A DNA stretch of 64,000 nucleotides, taken from positions 2,486,647 to 2,550,646 of the forward strand of contig QANY01002375.1 of NCBI GenBank assembly GCA_003255025.1, in the 5' to 3' direction. Of the stretch, positions 47,858 through 58,003 are shown piece after piece. This DNA is from Datisca glomerata (lineage: Eukaryota > Streptophyta > Magnoliopsida > Cucurbitales > Datiscaceae). The translations under genes and the position numbers were made by a program. The stretch's first letter is position 1, and each line of letters starts with the position of its first letter. The notes beneath the pieces were generated by a model. That model was given only the letters and a program-made list of their open reading frames with translations, had not been told where the DNA came from and did not search any database.

Positions 47858-48835
47858 GTATTCTTTCATTCCCAATATAAGTGTAACTTTTGTTTTCCAA
47901 TATTGATGTGCTAAAATATCTCACCTCCAAATATATCTCTTAGTTAAAAAAATTGTTGTATTTAATTGTTCAACCTTTTTACTGAAGTCTGAAATACCTT
48001 TTTGTGCAGTTTTATCTTATATTTAGATTCAATAGGTTGTTCAAAATTTGTATGAAAATGTAACTGAATTGGGTAGCACCATCATTAAAATGGAAATAGT
48101 GCCTTTTCATGATGGAACATTTGTGCTTTAACAGTGAAGAAGGTTGTGAAAGTGGCGCTTTTGCATGTGTGCTGGTACAAGCATTGTGGTTAATAAAGGA
48201 AAAATTCATAATATGTATATTTGCATGTTCTTAATTTAAATCTTTGAATTAAAAACCCAGTGTTTTTGTTGATTGGAACTGAATTATTATCCCCTATTTA
48301 CTTAATTTTGAGATTTGTTTTTATTGCTAATGATATGAACAGTTAAATTTGTGTATGTTGGTGCATAACTTACTGTTTCGTGGTCACTAATTTTTTTCCC
48401 ATTGAACTTAATTTATGTATTTCTCCCCAGGAAATAGGTCCATAGCGTTTGTGCCTTACAATATTCATCTCTTTCATCCGAGTCTTTTATATCCTTTAGA
48501 GTCAATTATCTTGAATTGTTACTCAATAGTGAGGAGTCCAAATAAATTGGTTTTGGCTATGTATTTAATGGGTTGGTGACTACACGGTGCTTTGGGTGGA
48601 GTGGATTCTTATGCATTTCTGAATTTTGTGTAATGGAGTGAGTTAATGAACTATCTTTTTATTATTACTTCTAAAATGAAACCTTTGGATGGAATAATTA
48701 CATTGATTCATGTCCCTTCTAAGTTGATTTCTTCTAATCTTGGTTAATAAACTTCAGATGAGAAAGGAGTAGTGGTGAAGCGCAGGGATCGACCCCGTAA
48801 ATAGCGGAATGTACCGGTATAAAGACTATTTTATG

Positions 48836-49138
48836 AGCAAACCTCAAGTGAAGATAGAGATTCGATTAGTGCATCTGAAAAAGAAGATGCACATGATGAA
48901 GATGAGAAACAAGATGAGGAAAATGAGGAAAAGGCACCTCTCATTCATTATATTAGGTCATCCTCCAAGTTGAGGTCATTGAGAGTCTCAAGAGATGAAA
49001 ACAAAGTCGCTTACTTGAAAATCATGTATTTATATTCTTACAAATCATGTGAAGAAGAGAGGTATCTGCTGATTGTTCATAATTTTTTACAATGGAAGTT
49101 TTTCCATGACATAGCTAGTGGAAACCTAGATAACTGAT
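48836..49138 (+). pseudogene. Acidic ORF fragment, unrecognised
   Basis: An open stretch of about 100 codons: a Glu/Asp-rich part (SASEKEDAHDEDEKQDEENE) then a basic part (IRSSSKLRSLRVSRDENKV). It lacks an ATG at the start; two stops lie just upstream in frame (KRRDRPRK, stop). Composition resembles nuclear proteins. It may be another captured exon. I do not recognise the family. Confidence 0.35.
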
Positions 49139-49172
49139 GCAATTATTCTGTTCCATTACATTGAACTTAAGT

Positions 49173-50848
49173 CACTTGCGTTGGCAAGGCTGTTATGGAT
49201 GAATTGGCCATCGGGTAAGCCGTAAGTTCTTATTCATCTCAGAAATATTTTTTTGCCACACGTCGATTAATATATTTGTTTTATCGTCAATTTAGTATCC
49301 CCGGGGAGAACAAACATTACGGAACCCCCACCAATCCAAAATTGCCCTCATGTATTCCTAGAGGCTCTTCTAGCAGTTCTATTGTGGTTGTTGCGGTCGA
49401 GCTTGTTGAATTTGCTCTAGGTAAGGTCTTTTAAGTATTATATAAATGTAGTTGGATCAATTCATTCTATTTTACATCTACCTTTTGGGGACATAATTTG
49501 AGTGAACTTCGTTATTGATAATATAGGTATCGAATTTGAGTGAACTTTCTTTCAAAAAATTGAATGAAATTATGTTCTTGTAAATTTCAAGTAATAATCA
49601 AGGCATGAGTGGAGAGGGTTTTAATCCTTGTATCAGACTTTTTGTTCTTCTCTTAGTCTTAATGGTATTGAGAAATCATAACTCAATAATTGGACTAACT
49701 ATTGCTAAAAAGTCGAGCCACTCTTATGCAATATAAACATATGTCAGATTAATGGTTTGTTCTAAATTCAAAATCATCACAATGCGTATATACTTAGCAA
49801 CTGCCATAGAGTTGGCCAATAATATCTTGTGTTTCGTCCATCTCTTTTCTTTTATCAGTAATGTTTTGTCCATCTCTTTTATATCTTTCAACATCGATGT
49901 CACTTTAATTTAAAATTGAAGATAATGAGTTTGTGCAAGTTTGTTTTTTCTGTGTTGATTTACATCTTGACTCCATTATTTTATCATTTATGATTTTTAA
50001 TTGCCGAAAACTTACGAGTTACTACTTTCATCTTATGTCTTCAAGATCTTTGACAATTTTGCAAACCACAATGAGTTTTTGTTCTCATTTTGTTTCGCCA
50101 TGGACTTCTTAAAAATGGGTGCAGAAATATACTAGCTGGTTCTTTGCTTTATTTTTGTTTTGACGAACTCACTTGAAATAATAAAATTTGTAGTTACTGA
50201 TATAATTGGATGTGAAAACTTACAACTTTGATCTTATGTCTTCAAGATCTTTGACAAGTCTGGAAAACACTATGAGTGTTTGTTCTTATTTTATTCACTA
50301 TGGGCTTCTCAAAAGTCGGTCCAGAAACATACTAGCTGGTTCTTTTCTTTATTTTTGTTTTGATGAATTCATTTGAAAATAATAAAATTTATAGGTACTA
50401 ATACGATTGGATGTGCGAGAATTCCTACATCATTTTATAGTATACTCAGGTTCCGTCCATCTCATGGAGTTGTATCTGTGAATGGAGTTTTGCCAAATTC
50501 ACAGAGTTTAGATACCGTTGGTATGTTGGTTGGATAGCTTGCTTCATTCCCTCCTTTGATTCTAATTTTTCATTTCTATTGTTTGGACTTTCATTTATTA
50601 TTTCATTGCATGGTGGCATTACAAGATGGTTTGCCCATGATCCATCACCAAGGCAGTTACCTGCATCACCACCTCCTCACCAAGAAAAACCATCAAAGCA
50701 ATTACTTGCGCCACCATCTCCTCACCAAGGAAAATCATCAAGTGGACCTCCTAGGATACCTCCACCTTCAGTACCTAGAGGACTGCCAACTCATCTCCTC
50801 TTATGGCCAATGGCCCTAGATCCACAAAACTTAAGCGATGGATTGTAG
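49173..50848 (+). pseudogene. Amidase fragment (AMI1/TOC64 type), four exons, fused to a Pro-rich tail
   Basis: Exon-like pieces: 49173-49214 (TCVGKAVMDELAIG), 49296-49420 (GENKHYGTPTNPKLPSCIP, RGSSSSSIVVVAVELVEF), 50395-50520 (TNTIGCARIPTSFYSIL, RFRPSHGVVSVNGVLPNSQ, SLDTVG) and 50625-50848. The first three are joined in one frame by GT-AG signals. The amidase signature, normally GGSSSGSA, reads RGSSSSSI, so catalysis is unlikely. In the last piece WFAHDPS fits the amidase, but the in-phase acceptor is AA, and after it comes an unrelated Pro-rich sequence to a stop at 50846-50848. N- and C-terminal amidase parts are absent. Introns are kept, so the capture was at DNA level. Confidence 0.7.
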
Positions 50849-51179
50849 GATTTATTTAAATATGAACTTATACTAGATTTTAGTTTTTTTTTATAAATTG
50901 CTTTTGCTTGCTCTATGTAAAAATCAATATGTAATTATCATTTTCAGATGTGATTTCTAGTAGACAATTAGTATGAAATAATTTTCACTAACTAAAGAAA
51001 ATGATATGTGATTTTGTTATTTCGTGATATTTTCTGAAAAGTTATTTATTTTTTATATTTGTACAATTGCAAGTATAAGTAATAAAAAAAATTATAAAAA
51101 GTATTTAATAACACTAACAGAACAATAAATAATGTATATAAAAAAGATCTGTCGTTAGAAGGTAATTAAATAAAAAGCT

Positions 51180-51591
51180 GTCATGGAAAGACAGTTTTCC
51201 CCTTTCCATGACAGTTTTTTAAAAATGATTTGGACATTAGATGACAGGGATTCCCTGTCATCTAAATTCTTTTGACGGTACCTATGATGATGGGGATTCC
51301 CTGTCATCTAAATTCTTTTGACGGTACCTATGATGATGGGGATTCCCTGTCATCTAATAGCTTTTGACGGCACCTATGTTGACGGAAATTCCCGTCATCT
51401 AATAGCATTTGGTAGAACCTGTGACGACGGTTATTCCCCGTCATCTAATTGGTTTTGCGGCACCCTATTACGACGTTTTTTCTTGAAAAAGAGTAAAGAT
51501 GACAGTCTGATAGATGACAATCGGTCAATCATCATTATAGGGTTATAACGATAGATTTTAACTGTCATCTAAGGTCAAAGTTGTAGTAGTG
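51180..51591 (-). repeat. Subterminal repeats and terminus of the CACTA-like element
   Basis: About five units of 45-46 bp with the core ccctgtcatctaa...ttttgacgg.acctatgatgatg run from about 51240 to 51450, followed by less regular copies of gatgaca/tgtcatc, then the terminus at 51591. Such arrays next to the end are typical of CACTA elements and bind the transposase. Confidence 0.7.
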
Positions 51592-52141
51592 TGTTTCGGC
51601 ATAATGATGTCAATCAAAAGAATGTGTCTTAGAAAAGTTTTGATCAAAATTTTTATTTTTATGTTTGTGGTAATTTTTCCTATAGGGCTTATGAGACCTT
51701 CTAGGGTTTAAATGAGAATGTTTTCTATTTTTCTGAGAAAGGGCAATAGAGGGTAAGGGCAATAGAGGGTAAACCGTATTGCTCACAAAAATTACTTAAT
51801 TCATACTTAGCAGTTTTACTTTCTCTTTTAATTTGTTTGTTGATTTTCATATCAACACACATTTTTAATCCTTCTTTTTGTATTATAGTAATTATGGTTC
51901 CATAGGTTAGACTATCATAGTCTATATTTCCTAGGTCATTACTAAGAACTGTTCTTATCTTATGGGCAAAAAGATTAGGTAATCCATTAATAAATTTTTC
52001 TTTCCAAAATGGTTGATTACTATCATCCCTTGACATCACTCTGGATAAGAATATATTCTTATACCAATTCAAATCACTTAATGTTGGACGCCTAAGATTT
52101 ATTAATTGATCATGAATACGCGAAGTAATATATATATACAC
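51592..52141 (-). pseudogene. gag/capsid-like fragment of a reverse-transcribing element
   Basis: The minus ORF 52141-51725 has SRDDSNQPFWKEKFINGLPN, a LFAHKIRTVL motif, LTYGTIITIIQKEGLKMC and ELSNFCEQYGLP. After a stop the region 51720-51592 is Lys/Tyr/His-rich. This resembles capsid or gag regions ahead of a zinc knuckle in plant retroelements, including endogenous caulimovirids; I cannot decide which. The 5' side ends in a microsatellite and the 3' side at the CACTA terminus. It has a broken frame and no polymerase. Confidence 0.4.
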
Positions 52142-52330
52142 ACATAAGTATGTATGTATGTATGTATGTATGTATGTATCTATGTATGTATGTATGTAAG
52201 TATCTATGTATGAAGGTATCTACGTATCTATGTATGTATGTATGTACGTATGTATGTATATATCTATGTACGTATCTACGTATGTATGTATGTATGCATC
52301 TATGTATATTATATACACACACACATAATA
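52142..52330. repeat. GTAT microsatellite
   Basis: Long imperfect (gtat)n run at about 52148-52312 with gtatctat variants, ending in acacacacata. The Tyr/Val-rich ORFs on both strands here are produced by the repeat. Confidence 0.95.
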
Positions 52331-52914
52331 TATATATATATAATATGAGTGAGAGATAGAACTGGAGAATGGGGAGACAAAGTTATTATATATGTAATGA
52401 GTATGAGAGAGAGACGTGAAAGGAGAGAGAGGAAGAAATGGTGTGTATATATATATATTAGTGGCGTAAAACCCATTTTTGGTCTTTTAGGTCGTTTTCT
52501 CCAAACACCCCCTGAACTACTGTAACTTAAAGAGGAAACGCGATCAAGAAAAGGTTTGACCATACTTACCCAACTAACTGTCCAAGCTCCGGATGACTGG
52601 TAAAGTGGATCTTTCATTCGAGATTTCAATCAAGGGTAGGATCGCAAGCATAAGAGGAAGAATTCGATCGAGAAAGTTTTTTTTAGTTTTAGTCAAGTGG
52701 AACCTCTTCTTAGACTGGTGGATAGGGTATAAACTAGTGGATATATATGTGTGTGTGTGTGCGCGCGCGCGCATATATATTATACACACATATAAGTTAT
52801 ATATATAAAATATGAGTGAGGGAGAGAAATGGGGAAGGGAGAGAGAGACACGTGGAAGGAGAGAGAGAGGAATGATATATTTTAGGAGATATATATATAT
52901 ATATATATATATAA
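52331..52914. repeat. Duplicated AT/GA-rich segments with TG/CG and AT runs
   Basis: Segments at about 52325-52440 and 52795-52885 are related (aatatgagtgag...gagagaga...acgtg.aaggagagagag). Between them is an ordinary stretch, and at 52748-52772 a run of alternating purine-pyrimidine (gtgtgtgtgtgtgcgcgcgc). A run of about 26 bases of at repeats lies at 52888-52914. Confidence 0.75.
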
Positions 52915-54116
52915 TTAATGGATATGGTATAGGAATTAAATATATACATTAAAAATAAAAAAAGTATAATAGTAACTAACTAAACATAAAAATTTAATTT
53001 AATTCAATTTACTTCATTAATTTTTTTTAAAATTGTTATACTTGAAATTTTTTAAAATATGTGATAAAATTATATTTAAAATTGAAAACTTCTATAGATA
53101 TCATAATTCTATATTTATATCTTTAGAATTGGAGAGAGAATTGGGTCCGATCATAACCTTGGGAGGCCCAAAGAGGATTCTTTAAGTCTCAGTATGCGCC
53201 TTTCTTGTAGAATAGGAGTTATTCATCTGGACATTGGCAAATCCCGTCAGGATGAAACATTTTGATTTCGTCCAGATATGCCATGCATCATCCCTTCAAC
53301 GTCATCTATTTGGTGTACGTGTGTACCTAAGTCGTCCTGATGAATTCATTCCATTCAAATGATTTGCTATCACCGTTTTCCGTTGCATGACCTTTCGGAT
53401 GTATTCATTCCGTCTCAACAAGTCTGCTATCGTGTCATTCGATTGATTGTCACAGAAGATATGAATCCTTCTTGTAAAAGAATTTTTTCCTCTAAAATAG
53501 AAAATATCAAAATCAGAAAAAATAAGCACGAGATTAAGCAATTTGTAATGGATGATCCTCCAGTTTACAATTTGACATGTACTTATACGCTTGTCATACA
53601 ACTTAATTTCTGAAATAAAGTAAGAATAAACGGAATATTATTTGAGATTGAGTTTATCTTCCAGAATTTACTTCATCTTTTAGGTGAATAACTAAGTTTT
53701 GCTTATCAGTATCACAACTCATTTGGTGTAGTGTGACGAATCTGACGGTTGTAGTGATTGCTACCAGCTTTGTCACGGTGATGATTCCCTCGATTGGCTT
53801 CTCTAGCTTTCGTTGCTTTCTATGTGACTTTTATACTTCAGCTACCTTAATTAGGCGAGTAGCTCCAAATCAGCTTCTGCAGATCTGTCAACGTGATAAA
53901 TTCAACTATTCCTATAATGCTTTCATTGTATTTTCTTTAATTATTTTTCTTCTCTACTGATGTGGTCGAACACCAAAAATTATTCTTGTTCACTTCTAAC
54001 ACGATTCGTCCGAATAACTTCTAATCCGCCGCCGTGACAAATACTCAGAATCTAGGCTAAAATATATGTTTCGATCTCCATAGCAAGACAAGAAATTAAA
54101 TGCTATAAGATATATA
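52915..54116. other. Intergenic, nothing recognised
   Basis: Small ORFs (53302-53613, 53733-53960) show no known domain. No repeat family was identified. Confidence 0.3.
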
Positions 54117-57100
54117 GACAAATACTCTATATCTCTATGCTCTTTGCCTGCCAGACACAAAATCCAAAGAAGACCTGGTGTAATGGGAAACTAATCGAGT
54201 ACCATTTGAAATAATGGAACTAATTTTTTATTTTTTGGAGGATAAGAACAAAGTGTGGGATTGTCGAATATGAGAGAGCCTTTGACAGTCACTACAAATT
54301 TATATTAGAGTAAGAATACAAAAACTACCCAAATATACTAAATTATGAAACCAACCATGTATGTTATAAGACAATGTTACATTTTATTAAAGGTATTCTC
54401 TAAATTTGCTAGAGCTTCAAAAGTTTGTTGATCCTTATCTATAACATGAACGTTTGGGAACGTTTGCCGAATCATAATTAAGATACACATCACATAGGTA
54501 AAAATTTTAATTGTCGTTGATGCTAAGTTGAATGCACATGAGAAATATACCTGTCATTGTGAAGAAAATTTCAAGCTAAGCAAAGAACCTTAATTATTAC
54601 ATTATACCAAAACAACATATGATATATTTAATAAGTTGTTCTACCTAGGGGTGTTCAAAACCAAACCGAACCGAATCGAACAGAACCGAACATGATCAAT
54701 TTGGCCGATTCTTTAGTTCCTTACGGTTCGGTTCGGTTCGATTTGACAAAGCTGCCAAACCGAAGGTTAGGTTCAGTTAAGAAAATGTTTAGTTTTCTAA
54801 TCGAATCGAAACATTAAATTCGTATAATTTTTTTATTTTTTATATATGGTTTCATATCGAACCGAACGATACAAAACTTTGATTCTATATTATTTTTTTC
54901 AATAATATCATTTAAAAAATATTTTTTAATGAATAATACTGAACTGAAGAACCGAACCGAAACTCACGATTCTGTTCAGGTAGTTTTACCTTCACAGTTC
55001 GGTTTGGTTCGACATATAGCCGAGCTGAATGTTTCGGTTCGGTTCGATTTTAGCCCACTAATCAAACCGAACTGAACAGTATTCACCTCTAGTTCTACCT
55101 TCCGATTATGGGTGTGCATGAGAGGGAATAGGACACGTATTGGGATATTTTGTCCATGTCTCGCGGTGAGAACAAAACCTGACCGGGATGGGACGGAATT
55201 ACATTACATACTATTTTTTGGGGCTCCTTTAGGGAAGTAGTCAATTTTTGAAATATAAATAAGAGAATGACGGAAAAAGTTATATTTACAAGATGACCAT
55301 TTTTCTTAACTCTACTTATTTATTTTTTTTATAAAACTGTAAAAATTTTATATATAGATATATTATGATATAATTTAATATACTATAATATATTTTAATA
55401 TATCGATAATATAACTTAATATATTTTTATATATCATGATAATTTAATATGACAAACATATTATCACCAATATCAAGTTTATTTCCAAACCCAAAATAAA
55501 CCCCTTCACTATCTCAAATCCACGCCATAGTCAACCTCCCACCGTCTTATTTTTTGCAAATACTTTTCATTCCCGTTTCAGTTTTTCCTCCACAGTTTGC
55601 TGCTGCTGAATATACAGTGAAGATTGTGTTGATAAGGTCAAGAAAATTGACTATTGACGAAGATAAGAGAACCCACAATACAAAATTTGATGAAATTGCT
55701 TCCTTCAACGTGTCAATCACATAGAAATGGGGTATTTACCGATGACCGTTTACAAAGAAAACTGGGGAATCCAGCATTCATTGACAGACGAGCGGATCAG
55801 AAAAAAGAGAATCATTAAGGATTTTAGATACTTGAATTGAGGTGTGCTCAAAAGAAATTTCATGTAAAGCCAAAGAAGAAAACAAAGGGAGAGAATTGAG
55901 AGAGATGAAAATGATGAATTTGGGATTTTGTAACGAAGATTTTTTTATCATGGCTACACCACCATTAAAGGCGGTGATGGTGATTAGCTTCAGATTCCCC
56001 GCGAAAGAGATGGTGTGAAGAAACCCACCGTGAAGAAAGTCTGCAATGAAAAGAAAGAATTGTTACAAAATCGGCTATTATTACAAATTGAAAAAATTTG
56101 GTCATTTAATATAACCCATGCAAAAATTGGTTCAAATTCCTAAATTTCCCTTTTTGCACGAATGAAACATTAATAGGAGTTAATCTTCAAAGAGCTATTA
56201 TCAAAAGAGGATTATATTAGGAGGATATTTTTTTTTGTTATATCGAATGTTGGATTCGATTCGAACCCTCCAAAAAAGATCTAGGGATGAAATTGAATTT
56301 AATAGTTTTGTGAGTGTTTTCAACGTAGCCTTTCATAAATAATGTACGCTTCAATTGTTGAGAAAATCAAACAAATCATTTGACAAACTTTAAATGGGTC
56401 AGATAGTTAATGCTAATAGAATCAGATGTTGTGGATGTGAAAGAATATGATCATAATTTTCGTTAAGTGGAAGTGTTACAATGATCTATATAACTAGTTT
56501 AGAGTACCATCATGAAATTACGTAGGGACCAAAGTTTGCCACCTCATCTCTATCACCTCCTTGACAGCTTAATGTCGAATTTCTTACACATAGTATCGCC
56601 CAAATACATCCATAATTAAGATAGTGAAATTAAGGTATTACTTATATATAGGTTTAACTATGGGAGAATACACGTCTGTCGGGTTCAAATCTTCATCTTG
56701 AAACTCGTTAAAGCCTTTTTTTGCTCAAATATTATTCTCATTCTCCTTGATTTTCAATTTGCAACTTGTATTTATGAAGACGAAGGCATAACGTGATGAC
56801 TGTCGTACATCTTTCTAGAGAAAGAATTGTGAACCATGTGTAAGAGTTCTTCCATTGCAATGGCATTGTTGGAAACAAATTCAATTCTAATCCAAACGCA
56901 TATTACTTCAGGACAAAATGTACAAAATATAAAACCCAGGTAGAGATGCATGTAACCCACCAGGTTTAATTTTGATCTCAATAAAGAATACATGCTGTAA
57001 CCATATTAACATCAAGCTACATATCTCTTTAGATACACTACGACACAAAAGAGGGAGAAGATCGAAGCCGGTTAACTTTTCTCTGGACACACACGCATAT

Positions 57101-57510
57101 TACTCTATAAGACCGAGTATTTGATCTGGTGTACTTAATTTAAGAAAGTCTTGACAAACAACCATTTTTGACCTATTTATTTGAGGTTGTTACCCTTCAT
57201 ATCCCTTTTGATATCACTCTTCTTGATTTTGTATTCTTATGAGTTTTTTCAATTATATATATGATTATTTAGACTAAGGTTATAAAACCCAATTCGTATT
57301 TTGTTATTCAACCAAAAGAAAATATGTATGTATTTAATTATTCTATTTTTTTCTATTTATATATGCGACTAAGAATATACTTGAGCTTAAAGACTAAATT
57401 ACAAATTATTGACATTACTGTTTAGACTAACGTTATAAGAATATTTTTGTTACCCATTCAATATTTTCAATTTTAACAAAAGGAAAATATGTATATACTT
57501 AATTATATCC
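54117..57510 (-). repeat. bZIP-locus duplication, copy C: flank only
   Basis: 54117-54645 is homologous to 46619-46000 (same orientation) and to the reverse of 25150-25600. 56580-56870 and 57412-57510 match, in reverse, 24425-24670 and 23985-24090. The gene that should follow below 54117 is missing: homology stops just before the position of the ATG. A hAT MITE and about 1.3 kb of further sequence sit inside. The 57250-57380 and 57420-57545 segments are themselves a duplicated pair. The rest has no coding content that I recognise. Confidence 0.65.
54646..55091. mobile_element. hAT-type MITE, 446 bp, with 8 bp target duplication
   Basis: Left end TAGGGGTGTTCA, right end in reverse TAGAGGTGAATA. 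The flanking direct repeat gttctacc (54638-54645 and 55092-55099) is 8 bp, the size made by hAT transposases. The inside is rich in ccgaaccga / cggttcggttcgg in both orientations and could fold into a long hairpin. No ORF. Confidence 0.8.
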
Positions 57511-58003
57511 TATTTTTTTATTCATATATGCGACTAAGAGTCTACCTCGAGTTGAAAAAAATTAAATTTCTGAATGGTATGACATGAGAATATCGAAAAC
57601 CAAAAATATAGATCAAATTAAAGATTCGAAATATTTAACATAAGAAAGAAAGAAAGTAATAAAATCTATTTTTCCTTCTTTAAAGTAACTTAAAAAGATG
57701 ATTTCAAAAATCGTCTATAAAAGATCGACCGATCACTTAGACGTAATTGAAAAATAGTTGAACTACTAAAACAAAATCATTATAAGAAACGTTTACTAAG
57801 AATGTATAATGAGAAAATCATTAGACAAATTACATTTCTAATTGAAATGGTTATATGATGATGAAACCCTATGTTGAGAGAGTTGAAGTCCTATAAGTTT
57901 GCAATCTCAAATTGATATGAGTCTTGGTCCTCCACTTGCTGTACTTTTCTGGAGTCCATCAATTGATAACTCATCTGTTTGTCTTGTGCATTTCCGACAT
58001 ATT
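57511..58003. other. 3' flank of the bZIP gene
   Basis: Non-coding. The ORFs at 57899-58218 on the plus strand are shadows of the last bZIP exon and its 3' UTR. Confidence 0.4.

Larger units (their letters stand above)
46620..51591. mobile_element. CACTA-like element carrying host gene fragments, about 5 kb
   Basis: The right end (51578-51591) reads aagttgtagtagtg, the reverse of CACTACTACAACTT. The left end is placed at 46620, where homology to copy A stops and cgctacaagaattagg begins, a CACTA-like start with 8 of 11 bases shared with the right end. Inside are exon-like pieces of a SKI3-type protein (47743-47857), an acidic ORF (48836-49138) and amidase exons (49173-50848), plus subterminal repeats at 51180-51560. 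No transposase was recognised, so it would be non-autonomous. The left end and one-element reading are inference; no matching 3 bp target duplication was seen (agg versus tgt). Confidence 0.5.

Noticed and set aside
52110..52359. Tyr/His/Val-rich ORFs on both strands
   Set aside because: They are direct products of the GTAT microsatellite.
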